DNA from: Dermatophagoides farinae
Lineage: Eukaryota > Arthropoda > Arachnida > Sarcoptiformes > Pyroglyphidae
Direction: 5' to 3'
Assembly: GCF_024713945.1 (NCBI RefSeq)
Contig: NC_134681.1
Coordinates: 1,736,001-1,800,000 of the forward strand
DNA length: 64,000 nucleotides
Under the pieces are notes generated by a model that was not told the origin of the DNA, ran no database searches, and saw only the letters and a list, made by a program, of their open reading frames with translations. Each line of letters begins with the position of its first letter. Position 1 is the first letter of the stretch. A program made the position numbers and the translations under genes. Shown piece by piece: positions 22,631 to 34,746 of this stretch.

Positions 22631-22931
22631 GACAACAACAATACAAACCAACCATAATCATCATCATCATCATCATCATAAGAGTTATAAAATGACCAAG
22701 TTGCGCATATTCCATTTTTTTTTCATTACATTTGATATACAAAATGATGATGATTTTGAAACAAATACCGATAGATGGCCATAGAATACAATGTTTTTGT
22801 TTATCATTTTTTTTTCTCGCATCCATTTAATTATTTGATTACGTCAGTTTTTTTTTTATTTTTTTTCCTGAAAAAAATATTTTTCATTTTTAGTTTTTTT
22901 GAAAATTGAATATTTTGTAATGTGAAAAGCG
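21430..22931. other. Divergent promoter region, Aster / GOSR1
   Basis: 1.5 kb without convincing coding sequence. It contains CA, CT, ATC and TCAA microsatellites and one CCGATAGATGGCC motif at 22769-22780. A short ORF rich in Pro/Ser/His at 22458-22784 is repeat-encoded. Confidence 0.55.
22769..22780 (+). promoter_or_regulatory. CCGATAGATGGCC motif
   Basis: Same core as 16844 and 30405, about 150 bp before the GOSR1 start codon. Confidence 0.35.
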
Positions 22932-24070
22932 ATGATGACGATCGATAATAATACTAATAATAATGGTCCTGTTAAACAATGGGAAGGTTCGTTTGTTTGG
23001 TTGGTTTGTTTGTTTGTTGTTGAGATTTTTTAAATATTTTTCATTCATTTTTGTTTTCTAAAAAATTCATTCGAAAAGAATTACGACGTTTAGCAAGACA
23101 ATATGAAACTGATATTGATACAAAATTGGTTTCATTATCAAAATTAATGTCATTACGTAATGACCGTAAATATTATCCATCATCATCATCAACAAAAGTA
23201 GCTGGTGTGAGATTTCATCAAAATAAACAACAACTACAACAACAACAGGATGATGATGAAGAACCATTGATTAGTTCAAAAGAAACATTTGATCATTTAA
23301 CATTTGAAATTGATTCATTAATTAATACGGTATGTTTATTATTGATGATGAAATGGAAATTATTTTTCAAATTTTTTTTTATCTTCTTTTCCCGAAACAT
23401 ACAAAATAGCTACAAAATGTAAACAGTCAAATGGATCAATGTATACAACAATTGCCCAATAATAATTCCATTCTATATACATTGCAAAGACATCAAGATA
23501 TATTGAATGATTATCGTAAAGAATTTTATAAATTACGTACAAACATTGGTGAACAATTGAATCGTGATCTTTTGTTTCTGAAACAAAATCAAACAAAAAA
23601 TGATTACAAGTAAGTTTTGTTTTTGGTCATTGAAAATTGAACAAAAAAAAATATTGAAAATATTTTTTTTTTCTCTCTCTCCCTTTAATAACATAGTAAT
23701 GATGATTATCATGGCCAATTGAATCGTAAAACAGATTTTCTTCATAAAGAACATGATCATATCCGTAATTCAGAGATTATGATCGATGATCAGATTAATA
23801 TAGCCATTCGTACTAGAGATACGTTACGTAATCAACGTTCAACGATGAAAGCCATTCAAACACAGTTGACAACTTTGGCAAGTAAGTTGAATGAATTTTC
23901 AAAATAAACAGAGAGGGAAAAAAAATTTCATCTATTTTCATCTACTAGACAAATTTCCAATGATCAATAATGTGATACATCGAATTGGTATTAAAAAACG
24001 TAAAGATTCAATCATTTTGGCCGTAGTAATTGCCATTTGTATTTTTCTGTTATTACTTTGGATATTCTGA
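22932..24070 (+). CDS. GOSR1: Golgi SNAP receptor complex member 1 (GS28 Qb-SNARE)
   Basis: Five exons (22932-22986, 23079-23329, 23410-23609, 23697-23881, 23949-24070) give 270 aa, close to the usual 250. The N-terminus WEELRRLARQYETDIDTKLV matches the family Habc region. Later landmarks are YTLQRHQDILNDYRKEF, FLHKEHDHIRNS (SNARE motif start), RIGIKKRKDSIIL and a C-terminal tail anchor (AVVIAICIFLLLLWIF). It acts in ER-Golgi and intra-Golgi vesicle fusion. A poly-Ser/Gln/Asp insert at residues about 45-80 is longer than in vertebrates. Two in-frame ATGs (22932, 22935) could serve as start. All splice joins keep frame, and an AATAAA lies at 24248. Identification is secure. Confidence 0.94.
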
Positions 24071-24536
24071 AGAAAAAAAAACTTGAATCAATCAATCAAT
24101 CAATCAATTGATGATTCACAATCGTCGTTAAATAATTATTCACAGTTTTAAAATTTTTAACAAAAAAAAACTTGCCGTTATTTTTTTTTCTTGTTTGCTG
24201 CATCTTGAACAACAATTATATTTATATATTTTATCATTTTAAAATGAAATAAAAAATTTTATAACTTTCTTCTATTTACTTATACCACTTTTTTTTATCA
24301 AATAAATCAATTAATCCATCCATTTCATTATTATTACAGATAAAGATTTGTAGAGATTTACAATTTTACAATAATCATAAAAACAACAACAACAATAACA
24401 ACAAAATTTAAAAAATTAGAAAAAAAATAAATGTTCTGATGATGATAAATGTGTGACCGGTGAATATAATTTGAAAAGGCGCTAAAGGCAAATAAAATAA
24501 GTTGTTGATGTGTGTGTGTCGTGACGATCAAGGTAT
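24071..24536. other. Convergent 3' spacer, GOSR1 / OCRL
   Basis: 3' UTR sequence with TCAA repeats and an AATAAA at 24248-24253. No coding sequence. Confidence 0.55.
24248..24253 (+). terminator. Polyadenylation signal of GOSR1
   Basis: AATAAA lies 178 bp after the stop codon. Confidence 0.45.
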
Positions 24537-27500
24537 TTACCAAGTATTTAAATTAAGAAAATAATTAATAAAAAATTGTTCTGGTGTTAGTGTATCGATT
24601 TTGTATTTTTCATTATTGCCGATGCTGCCACTATTCATTGGTTGACCACTAAAACAAGACATCTGTTGATGTGCTGTTGCTATTGTTGTTGATGATAATG
24701 ATGATGATGATGACGAAGATGATGATGATGATTTTATTGTTCCATATGGTTGCTGTAGTAGTAGTTGTTGTTGTTGTTGTTGATGACCAGATTGATGAAT
24801 ATCGATTAATAATTGATTATTATCTGAATTATTATTATTGAATGTATAAAATGATTCCGGTGGCCTGCGTATTAATATTGGTCCAAATAATTTTGCTTCA
24901 TTTTTTTTGAGAACAAAACAAAAAACGTGAGAAAAAATTGTTTTTTGGAACAAAAAAAAACTTACAGATATAAAGTTTATTCAATGGTTTATCAATGCCA
25001 GAATTATTACACATTTCCTGCAAAAACATCATCAAATAATGGAATGCTGAACGATGAATTTCGGATAATTCATTATAAATCTAGAAAACAAAAAACGAAC
25101 GAAAAAAAATTTTTTTTTATTGATTTTATAAAGAATCATCAATCACTTTATTGCTAACCTGTTTACATTCACTATGGTTTTTATTTGCACGTTGTACACG
25201 ATCATAAAAAATGAACGGTATAATTGATTCAGGTAATGTTTCAAGAAATAATAATAATGCTTCAGCTAATGAATGTTCAGATACATTTGCTATTCTATTC
25301 GGATCACTTGAATCCAATGAATCACGTATGATGAAAAATTCATTTTCCATACCAGAACTTTGAAATATATTAACATTAACATAACCATTACGATAAAGAT
25401 GATCAATGAGAATGAATAATTCTTTCGGCAATGGAAGACCATCATCATTATTATTATCATTGACATTCATTGTTGACATTGATTCAGTTATAATATCAAT
25501 TAATCGTTCTTTATAATTAGGTAATTTTGAAACATGATGATCACCAAATTTTTGTTGAAATTCTTTCAATGTCATCGTTGCTATTGGTTGTTCCAATTGA
25601 ACCAATGTTTGCAATGAACAGCCAAAACAACTGAGACGATAATCACCAGAAATTGTGATGAAAATATCTTTTCCACCAATCAAACTTAATACTAATGTAT
25701 CGGCCAATGTTTCTAAGCCATAATTAAAACGATATGCCATTGATATATCATCGAAATTCAATTCAAATACAATGATAATTTCTTCTTTCACTTTAATCAT
25801 ACCAGTAGCTGGTGTTACACGTAACCATTGTTTACAGAAATTTTTATCATTTGGTTTATTTATAAAACGATAACGGATACGACTTTGTCCAGTATTTGTC
25901 AATGTTAACATACGACATGAATTATCTTTAAATGACACGGTACCGAAATTAATTTCCGTTGTATCAATGGAAACTTGTGGTAATAATTCATTTTCAACTT
26001 TATCCAATTTTTTCATCACATCTTCATATACTTTACGTTTAAGTTGATGGTCAATTAATAATACTTGTGATTCAAATAATGCTGATACTGGTTTATGATC
26101 ACTATCTTTCAATTCAGGATGTGATCTATATACCGTTTGATGGATATTTTCACCACGCCACAATATACGATCACACCATGCAGGTGGCCGCCGTTTTTCC
26201 GATGAATCCCATTCATTTGTACCAGTATTATATTTATATGATGGCATATGACGTATAATGGATTCATTGAAACCTTGAAAACAATTTTTCTCAAGCATTT
26301 GATTACGTAATTGATCAATAGCTAATAATTTATCAAATTCTTGAAGATTTAATAATTTTTTCACATAATCAGTATCTGATGTCATTATACGATAGTTTAA
26401 ATCACCAAACCAATAAATTTGACTAGATTTAAATTCAAATAAAATTTTCATTTTCTTTTTTTTTAGAAAAAAAACAAACTACTAGAAACTTACTCATGAT
26501 CATAAATCCGTTTTGGTGTTTTAAGATTCATAAATTGTAAACGTGAATTAATTTCACGAAAATCCTGATTACGCCGTTCAAATTGTTCAACATGCGCGGC
26601 TAGATGACAATTGACAAAACAAATACTTGTATCATGTAGCTCAAAACGAATAGCGACACCGCCTTTATTTCCCTGTAAATATATTTTGCAATGAGAAAAC
26701 AAAAATGTCACAAAGAAAATACCTGACAAAACGAACCAAACTTACCATTTTTCCAAGAATCCCAGTGCCAACAGTTTCGGCTGCAACATTTTTAATAAAT
26801 TGCCGAAATTCTCTTGCAGCAAATATAATCAACATCATACCGATGAGGCGGATTTTTTTCAACAAAAAATATTGCCTCTCCGGATGTAATGATTGTTCAC
26901 AAATCTGTAACCAATAATCTTCTTTTTTATTATCATTAAAAAGAAATGCTTCTTTACTTAGATCTAATTCTTGAAAACCGATTGCATAAAAATCTGGTGC
27001 ATTAGCGTCTATCGATAAAAAATGTGTACGCATCACATCGGTATTCAACATTATCTGGCCATTTACATTCCATGTACCAATAAACAGTGTATAATTAACA
27101 TAACGTACATATTCATTTCTACGTTCTTCTGTTGCGGTTTGTATTTGCAATTCACGATTAAAATCACTATTAAGAAAATTATCCGTATCATAATCACCAA
27201 AATGTTCCGGTGATTCTGGTTCAATATAATTATTATTATTTATAATTGATTTCATTTGATGATTTTCATATTGTTGCTGCTGTTGATTCATATCGTCAAA
27301 CAGATTGATTAATTTATTTGAAAAATTTGAATTTTTTAATTTATTTTCAGATGATGATGATGATGGTGATGGATTTGAAATTGATCGTAAATTATCATTA
27401 TTACCACCATTTGATGATACTAATTCAACCAAAAGAGAGAGAGGGAGGGAGGGAGAAAAATAAAAAACGATTAGAAAAAAAAATGTCCAACAAATGATTA

Positions 27501-27724
27501 ATAGTGTTGTTGTTGTTGTAGCTGTTGTTTATGGCCATCATCATCATTTTTTTTTGTGTTTGTTTTGATCTGTCAAAACATATAAACATAAAACACCCAT
27601 CCCCATTAATATGATAAGAACACCTGTTGTTGTTGTTGTTGTTGTTTTAAATGTCACTTTTTCATATATGTCATATATAATTATTATAATTAATATTTAT
27701 TACAAGTGCGCATTCATTATATGA

Positions 27725-27770
<46 letters not shown>

Positions 27771-29020
27771 TGAATGACATTCATGTCAATCATAAGATAA
27801 TGAAAATCAATAGATTGACAAAAAAAAAGTAAAACCGACAACTTACAATAAAACTGGTCATTGGATTGTAATGGAATTTGTTGAATATATTGTTTGATCC
27901 ATATAAAATCGATTGAATCGGTAAATGTACGATGTGATACTTTTTTTTCCCCCATAAGTATGTGAGTCAGGTAGCGGGAAAATGAAAAAAAAAATTTGAA
28001 AAAATTCATTTCAATTCAATTGACAAAACAAAACAAAAACATACCCGAAACAATATGTTGTAATTGTGAAATAAATTTTTCAGTCATTTCATTATATGAT
28101 AATATAAAACGATATGATGATGATGATGATGATGATTGTTTATTAATGATTTTTTCATCATCATCATCATCATCATTATTGGATTCAATCTTATCATCAA
28201 CAATCATTAAAGGATCATATTCTAAAAGTATTGAATCTTTAACCGATATTGTTTTATCATTTTCAGTCTCCAAGTTCAATGTCATTGATTTGTTGATTGT
28301 TTTTGTTGTCGTTGTTGTTGTTGTTGTTAGTGGTGAGCATTCATCATAGGTTATAAAAAGAGCAAGATCAGTACCGTTTTCTTGTTGTTTTAATTAAAAA
28401 AAAACAAAAAATGAGATTCAATTAAAATTCAAATTAAAAACATAAACAGAAACATACCGGATATTTGTAATAGAATTGGATCAAGTGTCACTGTGTGTGT
28501 GTGTGTGTGAGTGTAACAAAAAAAGGATAAAAATGAATAAATAAATCATCAAAACATTTTTAAAAAAACATTCTATATACCAAGTTGATAATGAAATCTT
28601 TGATCAATTGGAATGATTGTTTCGATTGGAATATTTTCATTTTGGTCATTTTGATTATTATTATTATTGTTCCATATGAATAAACCATATGAACCATAAT
28701 CAGCTTGTATAAGGCCTATTAAACGTGATGATTGTATTTTATTATTATCATCATCATCATCGTCATCACCAAGTATAATTGTTACATTTAATTTCTGGGA
28801 AAAAAATGGTCGTGTTTTAGTTTTTGTACAAAGAAAAAAAAAGAAAGAAAGAAAAACTTACAGCCAAACATTTATGATTTGATTTCAATGTAGTGGCCAT
28901 TTTATTATCAGTCTGATGATTTGTTTTTGTTGTTTCACCATTATTCAGTGTTTTTTTCTTATTATTATCATCATCATCATCATCATCTTTAATGGTTTGT
29001 AGAAAAAATCTTGAATTCAT
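24537..29020 (-). CDS. OCRL: Type II inositol polyphosphate 5-phosphatase (OCRL/INPP5B)
   Basis: Ten exons (29020-28862, 28794-28581, 28490-28458, 28380-28045, 27939-27847, 27419-26746, 26672-26494, 26422-25159, 25080-24966, 24895-24537) give 1141 aa in one frame. The N-terminal third is PH-like with acidic and poly-Thr inserts. The 5-phosphatase domain spans about 387-675 and keeps [42 protein letters not shown] and [10 protein letters not shown]. An ASH domain (EINFGTVSF, about 720-830) and a C-terminal RhoGAP-like domain follow. It removes the 5-phosphate of PI(4,5)P2 on endosomes and Golgi. In the family the RhoGAP domain is inactive and binds Rab/Rho and F&H partners. Vertebrates have OCRL and INPP5B; this looks like the single ancestral-type gene. 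A run of poly-Ser lies near the C-terminus. Confidence 0.93.
27727..27767. repeat. (TG)n microsatellite in an OCRL intron
   Basis: About 20 uninterrupted TG units inside the intron between 27846 and 27420. Confidence 0.9.
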
Positions 29021-30759
29021 TCTTGTTATTGTTTTATTGATTAATCATTGAATTGATGATCGAAATTTTTTCTTCTTCTTCTTCTAAATTCCAAACAAAC
29101 ACAAGTAATGAACAGAGAGAGAGAGAGAGAGTGGGAGAGAGAGAAAGAAAATTTATAAATAAAGCAACCAACCAAAACATACCTTGTACAACAATCAATC
29201 GATGAATATGAAAATTGAAAAAAAAAATAAATAAATCACCGGAAATGTAATAGGTTTTTCGTTTCAGTTTTTTCCCGAAAGATCTTGGTTTTGATATTTT
29301 TTTTTTATCCAATAGAGACAGAGAGAGAAATTTTTGTTATTCTAGATGAGTATAATGATTATTGCTGCCATGTTATCGTTGTTTTTGTTGTTGTTGTTAT
29401 TGGTGATCAAAAACCACACCGACATTTTATGATTTTGTATACAAATTTCATTTTTTTCACTGGCCAAAAATAAAAATAAAAATTCAATGAATTTTTTGCA
29501 TGTCGATTCACAACAACGAATCAATCGATCAATCAATCAATCAATCATTTAGATTGCAATCGAAATTACAGGTTTTTTTTTCTTTGTACTCAATACCGGG
29601 AATTTTCGATTATATATGAAAATGTTTACAATTTGCCAATGATGTTTGTGATGAATGTTTGATTCTTGTATGTTTTTTTTCCTGTTCATGTATGTATTTA
29701 TGTCGATGTCAATCAATCAATCAATCAATCGAATGATGATGATGAATACAATACGGCAAAAATGATGTTTTTCTTTTATATTTTAAATGACAAAAAAAAA
29801 CGGCCACAAAATCCTGTGAATAAAAAACGTTTAGAATTTATTCAAATTTGTTTGTTGTTTTTTTTTTTGCTGAAACAAACCTATTTTGGTCATAAATTAT
29901 AAAAAACATATTCACATATCGTCGATTGAATGAAGTTTATTTTTGTTTCTGTTTTTATTTAGCTGTAATATATAAAAATTTAGGGCGTCACTATTTTACA
30001 AATTTTTTTTTCTTCTATTTTCGTTGTTGTTATTATCAATCAATCGATTGATTGATTGATTGAATCATCATCAAAATTTGATTTTACATACAAAATATTT
30101 AAAATCTACTGATTTGTTGTTGTTGTTGTTTTCTGGATATCAAATACATACACACACACACACACACGCGATCAATCATTATCACCAGATAAACCAAAAA
30201 AAAAAAAATTCATCGCACTAAATAAAATATATTCGATTCATACGAAGACGATAAGAAAAAAAATTCTTATTGATGATTAACCTCAAGTGTTTGGATTTGG
30301 ATGACGATGATGATGATGGAAATAACCACAAAATATCTTACATTCATTTACTGACAACAACAACAACAACAACAAACAAACAACAACAACGATTGTCAAT
30401 CTATTGCCATCTATCGAATGGCAATGATGATAAATGAAAAAAAAATTTCGAAATTTTGTTTTATTTGTATATATTGAGTTGAAATTTCAAATGATTATTA
30501 AATGTAACAAATTAACAGGAAATTTTTTTTAAAGAATAAACAAAAACAGAAAAACAAAAAAAAAAAAAAAATGAGAATCATGATTATGGTCATTCATACA
30601 TTGATTTTTTGGTCAAAATAAAAATAATTTTTTTTGTAGGATTTTGCACACACACACACAGGAAAATGGATAGACAAAAATATTTTGTACCGGGTAATAT
30701 AATCAGGCTATGGTTATTACATATGGGCCATCCAATCAATCCATTCATTGTTGTATCAA
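29021..30759. other. Spacer between the OCRL start and the PDCD10 stop
   Basis: 1.7 kb of non-coding DNA with TCAA, CA, GTT and AAC runs and one TGCCATCTATCG site (30405-30416; CGATAGATGGCA on the minus strand). It holds the OCRL promoter and the PDCD10 3' UTR. ORFs in it are short and repeat-driven. Confidence 0.55.
30405..30416 (-). promoter_or_regulatory. CGATAGATGGCA motif
   Basis: Third long-form copy of the recurrent motif, in reverse orientation, about 1.4 kb upstream of the OCRL start codon. Confidence 0.3.
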
Positions 30760-31749
30760 TCAACGTTTAACATTTGTTGATGATGATTCATTAAAATCAC
30801 AACAAATTTTAATCGTTTTCTGTATGGCATTTATTGCATAGATTAATTGTGCTGCACATTGCATTACAAGCTTTTCGCTATATATATAATGATGATGAAA
30901 CGAAATGGAATGAAATTGAATTTAAAAATATGAAAAACAAAAACAAAACAAAAACTTACTCATTATTTTTAATAAAATCTTTTAATGATTGGCTAAAATT
31001 TTTTGAATCACGTATAAATTCTCGACGACGATTATCCACTGATCGTCGATCTTGTTCATTGGCAAGATAACCATTTAGATTATTTTGATGGATACAATCA
31101 AGCAATTTTTTAATTGCACTAGCAATTTTTCTAATTTTTCATCAAATAAATCAATATATAAGGATGATTGATGAATTTCAAGAGAAAAAATTCAATTAAA
31201 CAACAATAACAACAAAAAACGTACCTGATTGTTTCTAAAAATAATTGTCGATTATAGATAACATCAGGTATTCGTGCTAGAATCCGTTTCAATGTAATTG
31301 TACGACGATTCAATTCTTGAAATGTTTCTTCTGGTCGTCGACAACGTTGTTCTACGTATAACAAAAATAAAAGCAAAAATTTTTGAAAAAAAACAATCAA
31401 TCAATATCAATCACATACCATCAGCTTCAGGAATGCTTGCTTGTAATCGTAACAATGATTGAATCATATTAATTGAATCATAATTATGTATGGCCAGTAT
31501 TTTTTGACAGAATTGTAAAAGAAAACCTGGTTCACGATGTTCTGCTTTTGCTAATGCATGTAATAATATGATGGCTGCATTTTGATCATATTTTTGTATC
31601 TTATGCAATAATGGACGTATTACAATTGGCCAAACAAGTGCAGCAGTTACAGATGTATAACGAAAAACTTCACCATTACCATTACGGCTACCATTTTCTG
31701 TATTCATCGAAAATGATGATGATGATGGACCAGAAATTTTGGAATTCAT
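30760..31749 (-). CDS. PDCD10: Programmed cell death 10 / CCM3
   Basis: Four exons (31749-31419, 31351-31225, 31130-30960, 30877-30760) give 248 aa, against 212 in human. Alignment by eye is clear: RPEETFQELNRRTITLKRIL matches the human [20 protein letters not shown], and IRKIASAIKKLLD and RREFIRDSKNFSQSLKDF follow. The N-terminal half is the dimerisation/GCKIII-kinase-binding region and the C-terminal half is the FAT-like helical bundle that binds CCM2 and striatin. The protein is an adaptor in STRIPAK and GCKIII signalling, linked to Golgi and cell-junction control. A Ser/Asn-rich extension of about 25 residues precedes the conserved core. The last exon ends with a short tail beyond the vertebrate C-terminus. 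Confidence 0.92.
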
Positions 31750-32865
31750 TTTTGTTTTCAGATTCAGAAACTAAAAAAAAATAAAATACAAGATAATTAA
31801 TTAAAAAAAAAAAATTTGAAATGTAAATTTACTAATAATCCAATTACAATATATTATTGTTATGAATGTGGTGTGATGATAATCACTATGGTATAATAAT
31901 CGATAAGAGCAGCAATCTACGATATGTATTGTTGATTAAATTATAAATTTTATGGCACTTGATTAATACAGATTCATGATTATATTGCACGATTTTTTTT
32001 GTGATGTTTCGAAATATTTGATTTGGTTTTGTTTCGAAATCAAAGCGAATAATAGAAAAATGTATAAAGAATAATGACGAAAAAGAAACCCAATGAAACG
32101 ATTACGACAAGGGCAAATTGATTATAAACAATGTTTAATAATAATAATATGAATTCGTTTAAATTCATTTGGATTGTTTTTTTTTTTTGGCGATTTTGTT
32201 GTTTTGGTCACTTTTGTTTATGTTTTCAATATTTGATCGGATCGAACCTTGATCATTTGATACTATTTATACACAAACGATTCTTTTGGTGTTTTTTTTG
32301 TCAAAAATAAACTCAACAATGGCGACATCTTGTGATTATTTTAAAAATTAAAATCAAAAAAAATGATCAAAATTCCAATTTTAAACAAACAAACAAACAA
32401 AAAAAACTTGAATTTACATAGAAAAAAAGGGCGATGATCGACCATGAGAAAATGATGACATCATCCATCGCAATATAAAACAACAAGTTTTTTTTTCATC
32501 CAAATTCATAATAGCTGTTGTTGTAGTTGTTGTCTTCAATACTTATATTTTACTGTTGTAGCTACAAGTTTTTTAGATACATTTTACTGTGTGTGAACTG
32601 AACTAAACTGAACACACACACATACACACACAGACACAGAATGTGGTAACAGAAATTCGAGTGATAATAATAAATTCAAAAATGGTAATTCTATCCATGG
32701 AGTGGAAATCAAACAGAAAGAAAAATATATGAGTGAGCCACAAACACACACACACACACACACACACACCTTTAACACAAATTAGCCAGTGTGTTATAGT
32801 GGACTTTTGATTGATTGAATGTGGTCACATTAATTTTTTTTTTCTTTAAACATCTTCACCATACA
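31750..32865. other. Divergent promoter region, PDCD10 / LRR gene
   Basis: 1.1 kb, non-coding, with CA repeats at 32610-32640 and 32744-32769. No TATA box stands out. Confidence 0.55.
32744..32769. repeat. (CA)n microsatellite
   Basis: About 12 CA units, roughly 100 bp upstream of the LRR-gene start codon. Confidence 0.85.
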
Positions 32866-34633
32866 ATGGCCAGAATAATAATAATTATTAAATGGTGGTC
32901 ATATTTTTCATCTTTATTTTTGTTGTTGTTGTTTGATAATTTTTATTTATGCCAAACAACAACAACAACTGCAACAACAAATTCATCGTCATTATGTCCT
33001 GAACAATTTGAAAATAAATGCTATTGTGGCCATCTAGATTATTATCATCATAATAATCATAATACATATCCATTATCCAGATATTTTGGTAAAAATCGTA
33101 ATACATTCATTACAAATTGTACGGATACAAATTTCAATGATTCAATAATATTATCATTGGTGCCATATGAGACTGAGATACTTATTTTTAATGGTAATAA
33201 TTTTTCTAAATTAACTGGACAACAATATCAAATGAATATGAATATGAATAATACAAAATCATCAAGGTAAATTCATTAATTTGACATTGATTGTTGATTT
33301 ATTCATTTTTCCATCCAATAGATATGATAAATTATTAATGGTTGATTTATCAAGAAATGGAATCAAACAAATCGATCGTAATGCATTTAATCATTTGCAA
33401 ACTATTGAAACATTGATTCTAAATGATAATCCAATTGATTTCAATCATAATGTTGATGATGATGGAAAATTAATTTTCAATAAATTAATTAAACTTGAAG
33501 AACTTCATTTACGTAATGTCACTATTGATCATCGATCATCATCACCGCTAATATCGGCAATATTCAATAAACAATTAAAACAATTGAAAATAATAAATCT
33601 TGAATCAAATCAAATTGTTCAAATAGATAATGGTGATAATGATCGATTATTTTGTTCAACACCACAATTACGACGAATATTATTACGTGATAATCGATTG
33701 GAAAAATTTCATCAAAATCTATCATGTTTAACGGAATTATCATCAATTGATATTAGTAATAATCAAATAAAACATGTTGATAATCAAACAATTGAATCAC
33801 TATTATCATCAACATCATTATTATATCATATAAATATTAGTGAAAATCCATTCCATTGTGATTGTCAATTACGTGATTTTTATCGATTCATACGCCAACA
33901 ATCACAACAAAATATTGTTGATCATGATAATCATTATCATAAACCAACATTTGATTGGATTGAAGAATATCAATGTCATAATAATAATGGTAGTTTAATG
34001 AACAAATATCTTGATGATCTAAATGAAAATGATTTCATTTGTGATAATAAATCATCATCATCATCATCAAAAATGATGATGATGACAATGATGGAAAATG
34101 ATAATGAAATATCAATGATCAATATAATCGGTACTGAACCATCAATGAATGAAATGGAAAAAAAACTTGCTATCGAACGTTATCGTTTCTATGTAACATT
34201 ATCATATTTAGTATTAACATTTCTATTATTATTACTTACCATATTGATTATTGTATTGATTTATACGAATCGTAATTATATACAAACAATTTGTTCATTT
34301 TGTTTGGCTGATTGTTGTAATTATAATAATAAAAATGATTATACAGCATTGGATAAAAATGATCAACCACAACAACAACAACAGCAACAACAACAACAAC
34401 GACGAAGACAATCATCATCAAGAATTGGTGAATGGTGGCAACGAATACAAAAAAGATCATCATCTAGATCGACAACAAAAATATTTGTAAATGATCGACA
34501 ACATCGTAATTATTGTGATGATCATCATGATGATAATTTTGGAAAAAATAATCATCGATTTTTTATACGCCATAATAATAGTAGCCATAATCATCATGAT
34601 CATCCAATGGATATTGCTGAAGAACAACTTTAA
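32866..34633 (+). CDS. Leucine-rich-repeat single-pass membrane protein
   Basis: Exons 32866-33266 and 33322-34633 give 570 aa. I start at the ATG of MARIIIII because its context is good and the signal peptide follows directly (YFSSLFLLLLFDNFYLCQ). A Cys-bearing LRR cap (CPEQFENKCYCGHL) leads into about six repeats (LLMVDLSRNGIKQI, IETLILNDNPI, LEELHLRNVTI, LKIINLESNQI, LRRILLRDNRL, LSSIDISNNQI). The LRRCT cap NPFHCDCQLRDF follows. One membrane helix (YLVLTFLLLLLTILIIVLIY) leads to a cytoplasmic tail with poly-Gln and His/Asn-rich stretches. The layout fits cell-surface adhesion or receptor LRR proteins of arthropods. No TIR or kinase domain is present. The exact family is not recognised. Confidence 0.83.
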
Positions 34634-34700
34634 CTACAGCCTTTTTTATCATTTTAATATTTTTAAAATTTAAATTTAAAATAAGATGAGAATTTTGATA

Positions 34701-34706
34701 AATAAA
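34701..34706 (+). terminator. Polyadenylation signal of the LRR gene
   Basis: AATAAATAAA lies 68 bp after the LRR stop codon, in the 113-bp gap to the convergent dynein gene. Confidence 0.45.
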
Positions 34707-34746
34707 TAAATTTTTTGCCATTTTTTACTACTCATTTGTTTAACAA

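Noticed and set aside
22458-22784. 108-aa ORF rich in Pro, Ser and His
   Set aside because: Encoded by CCA, TCA and CAT microsatellites in a promoter region.
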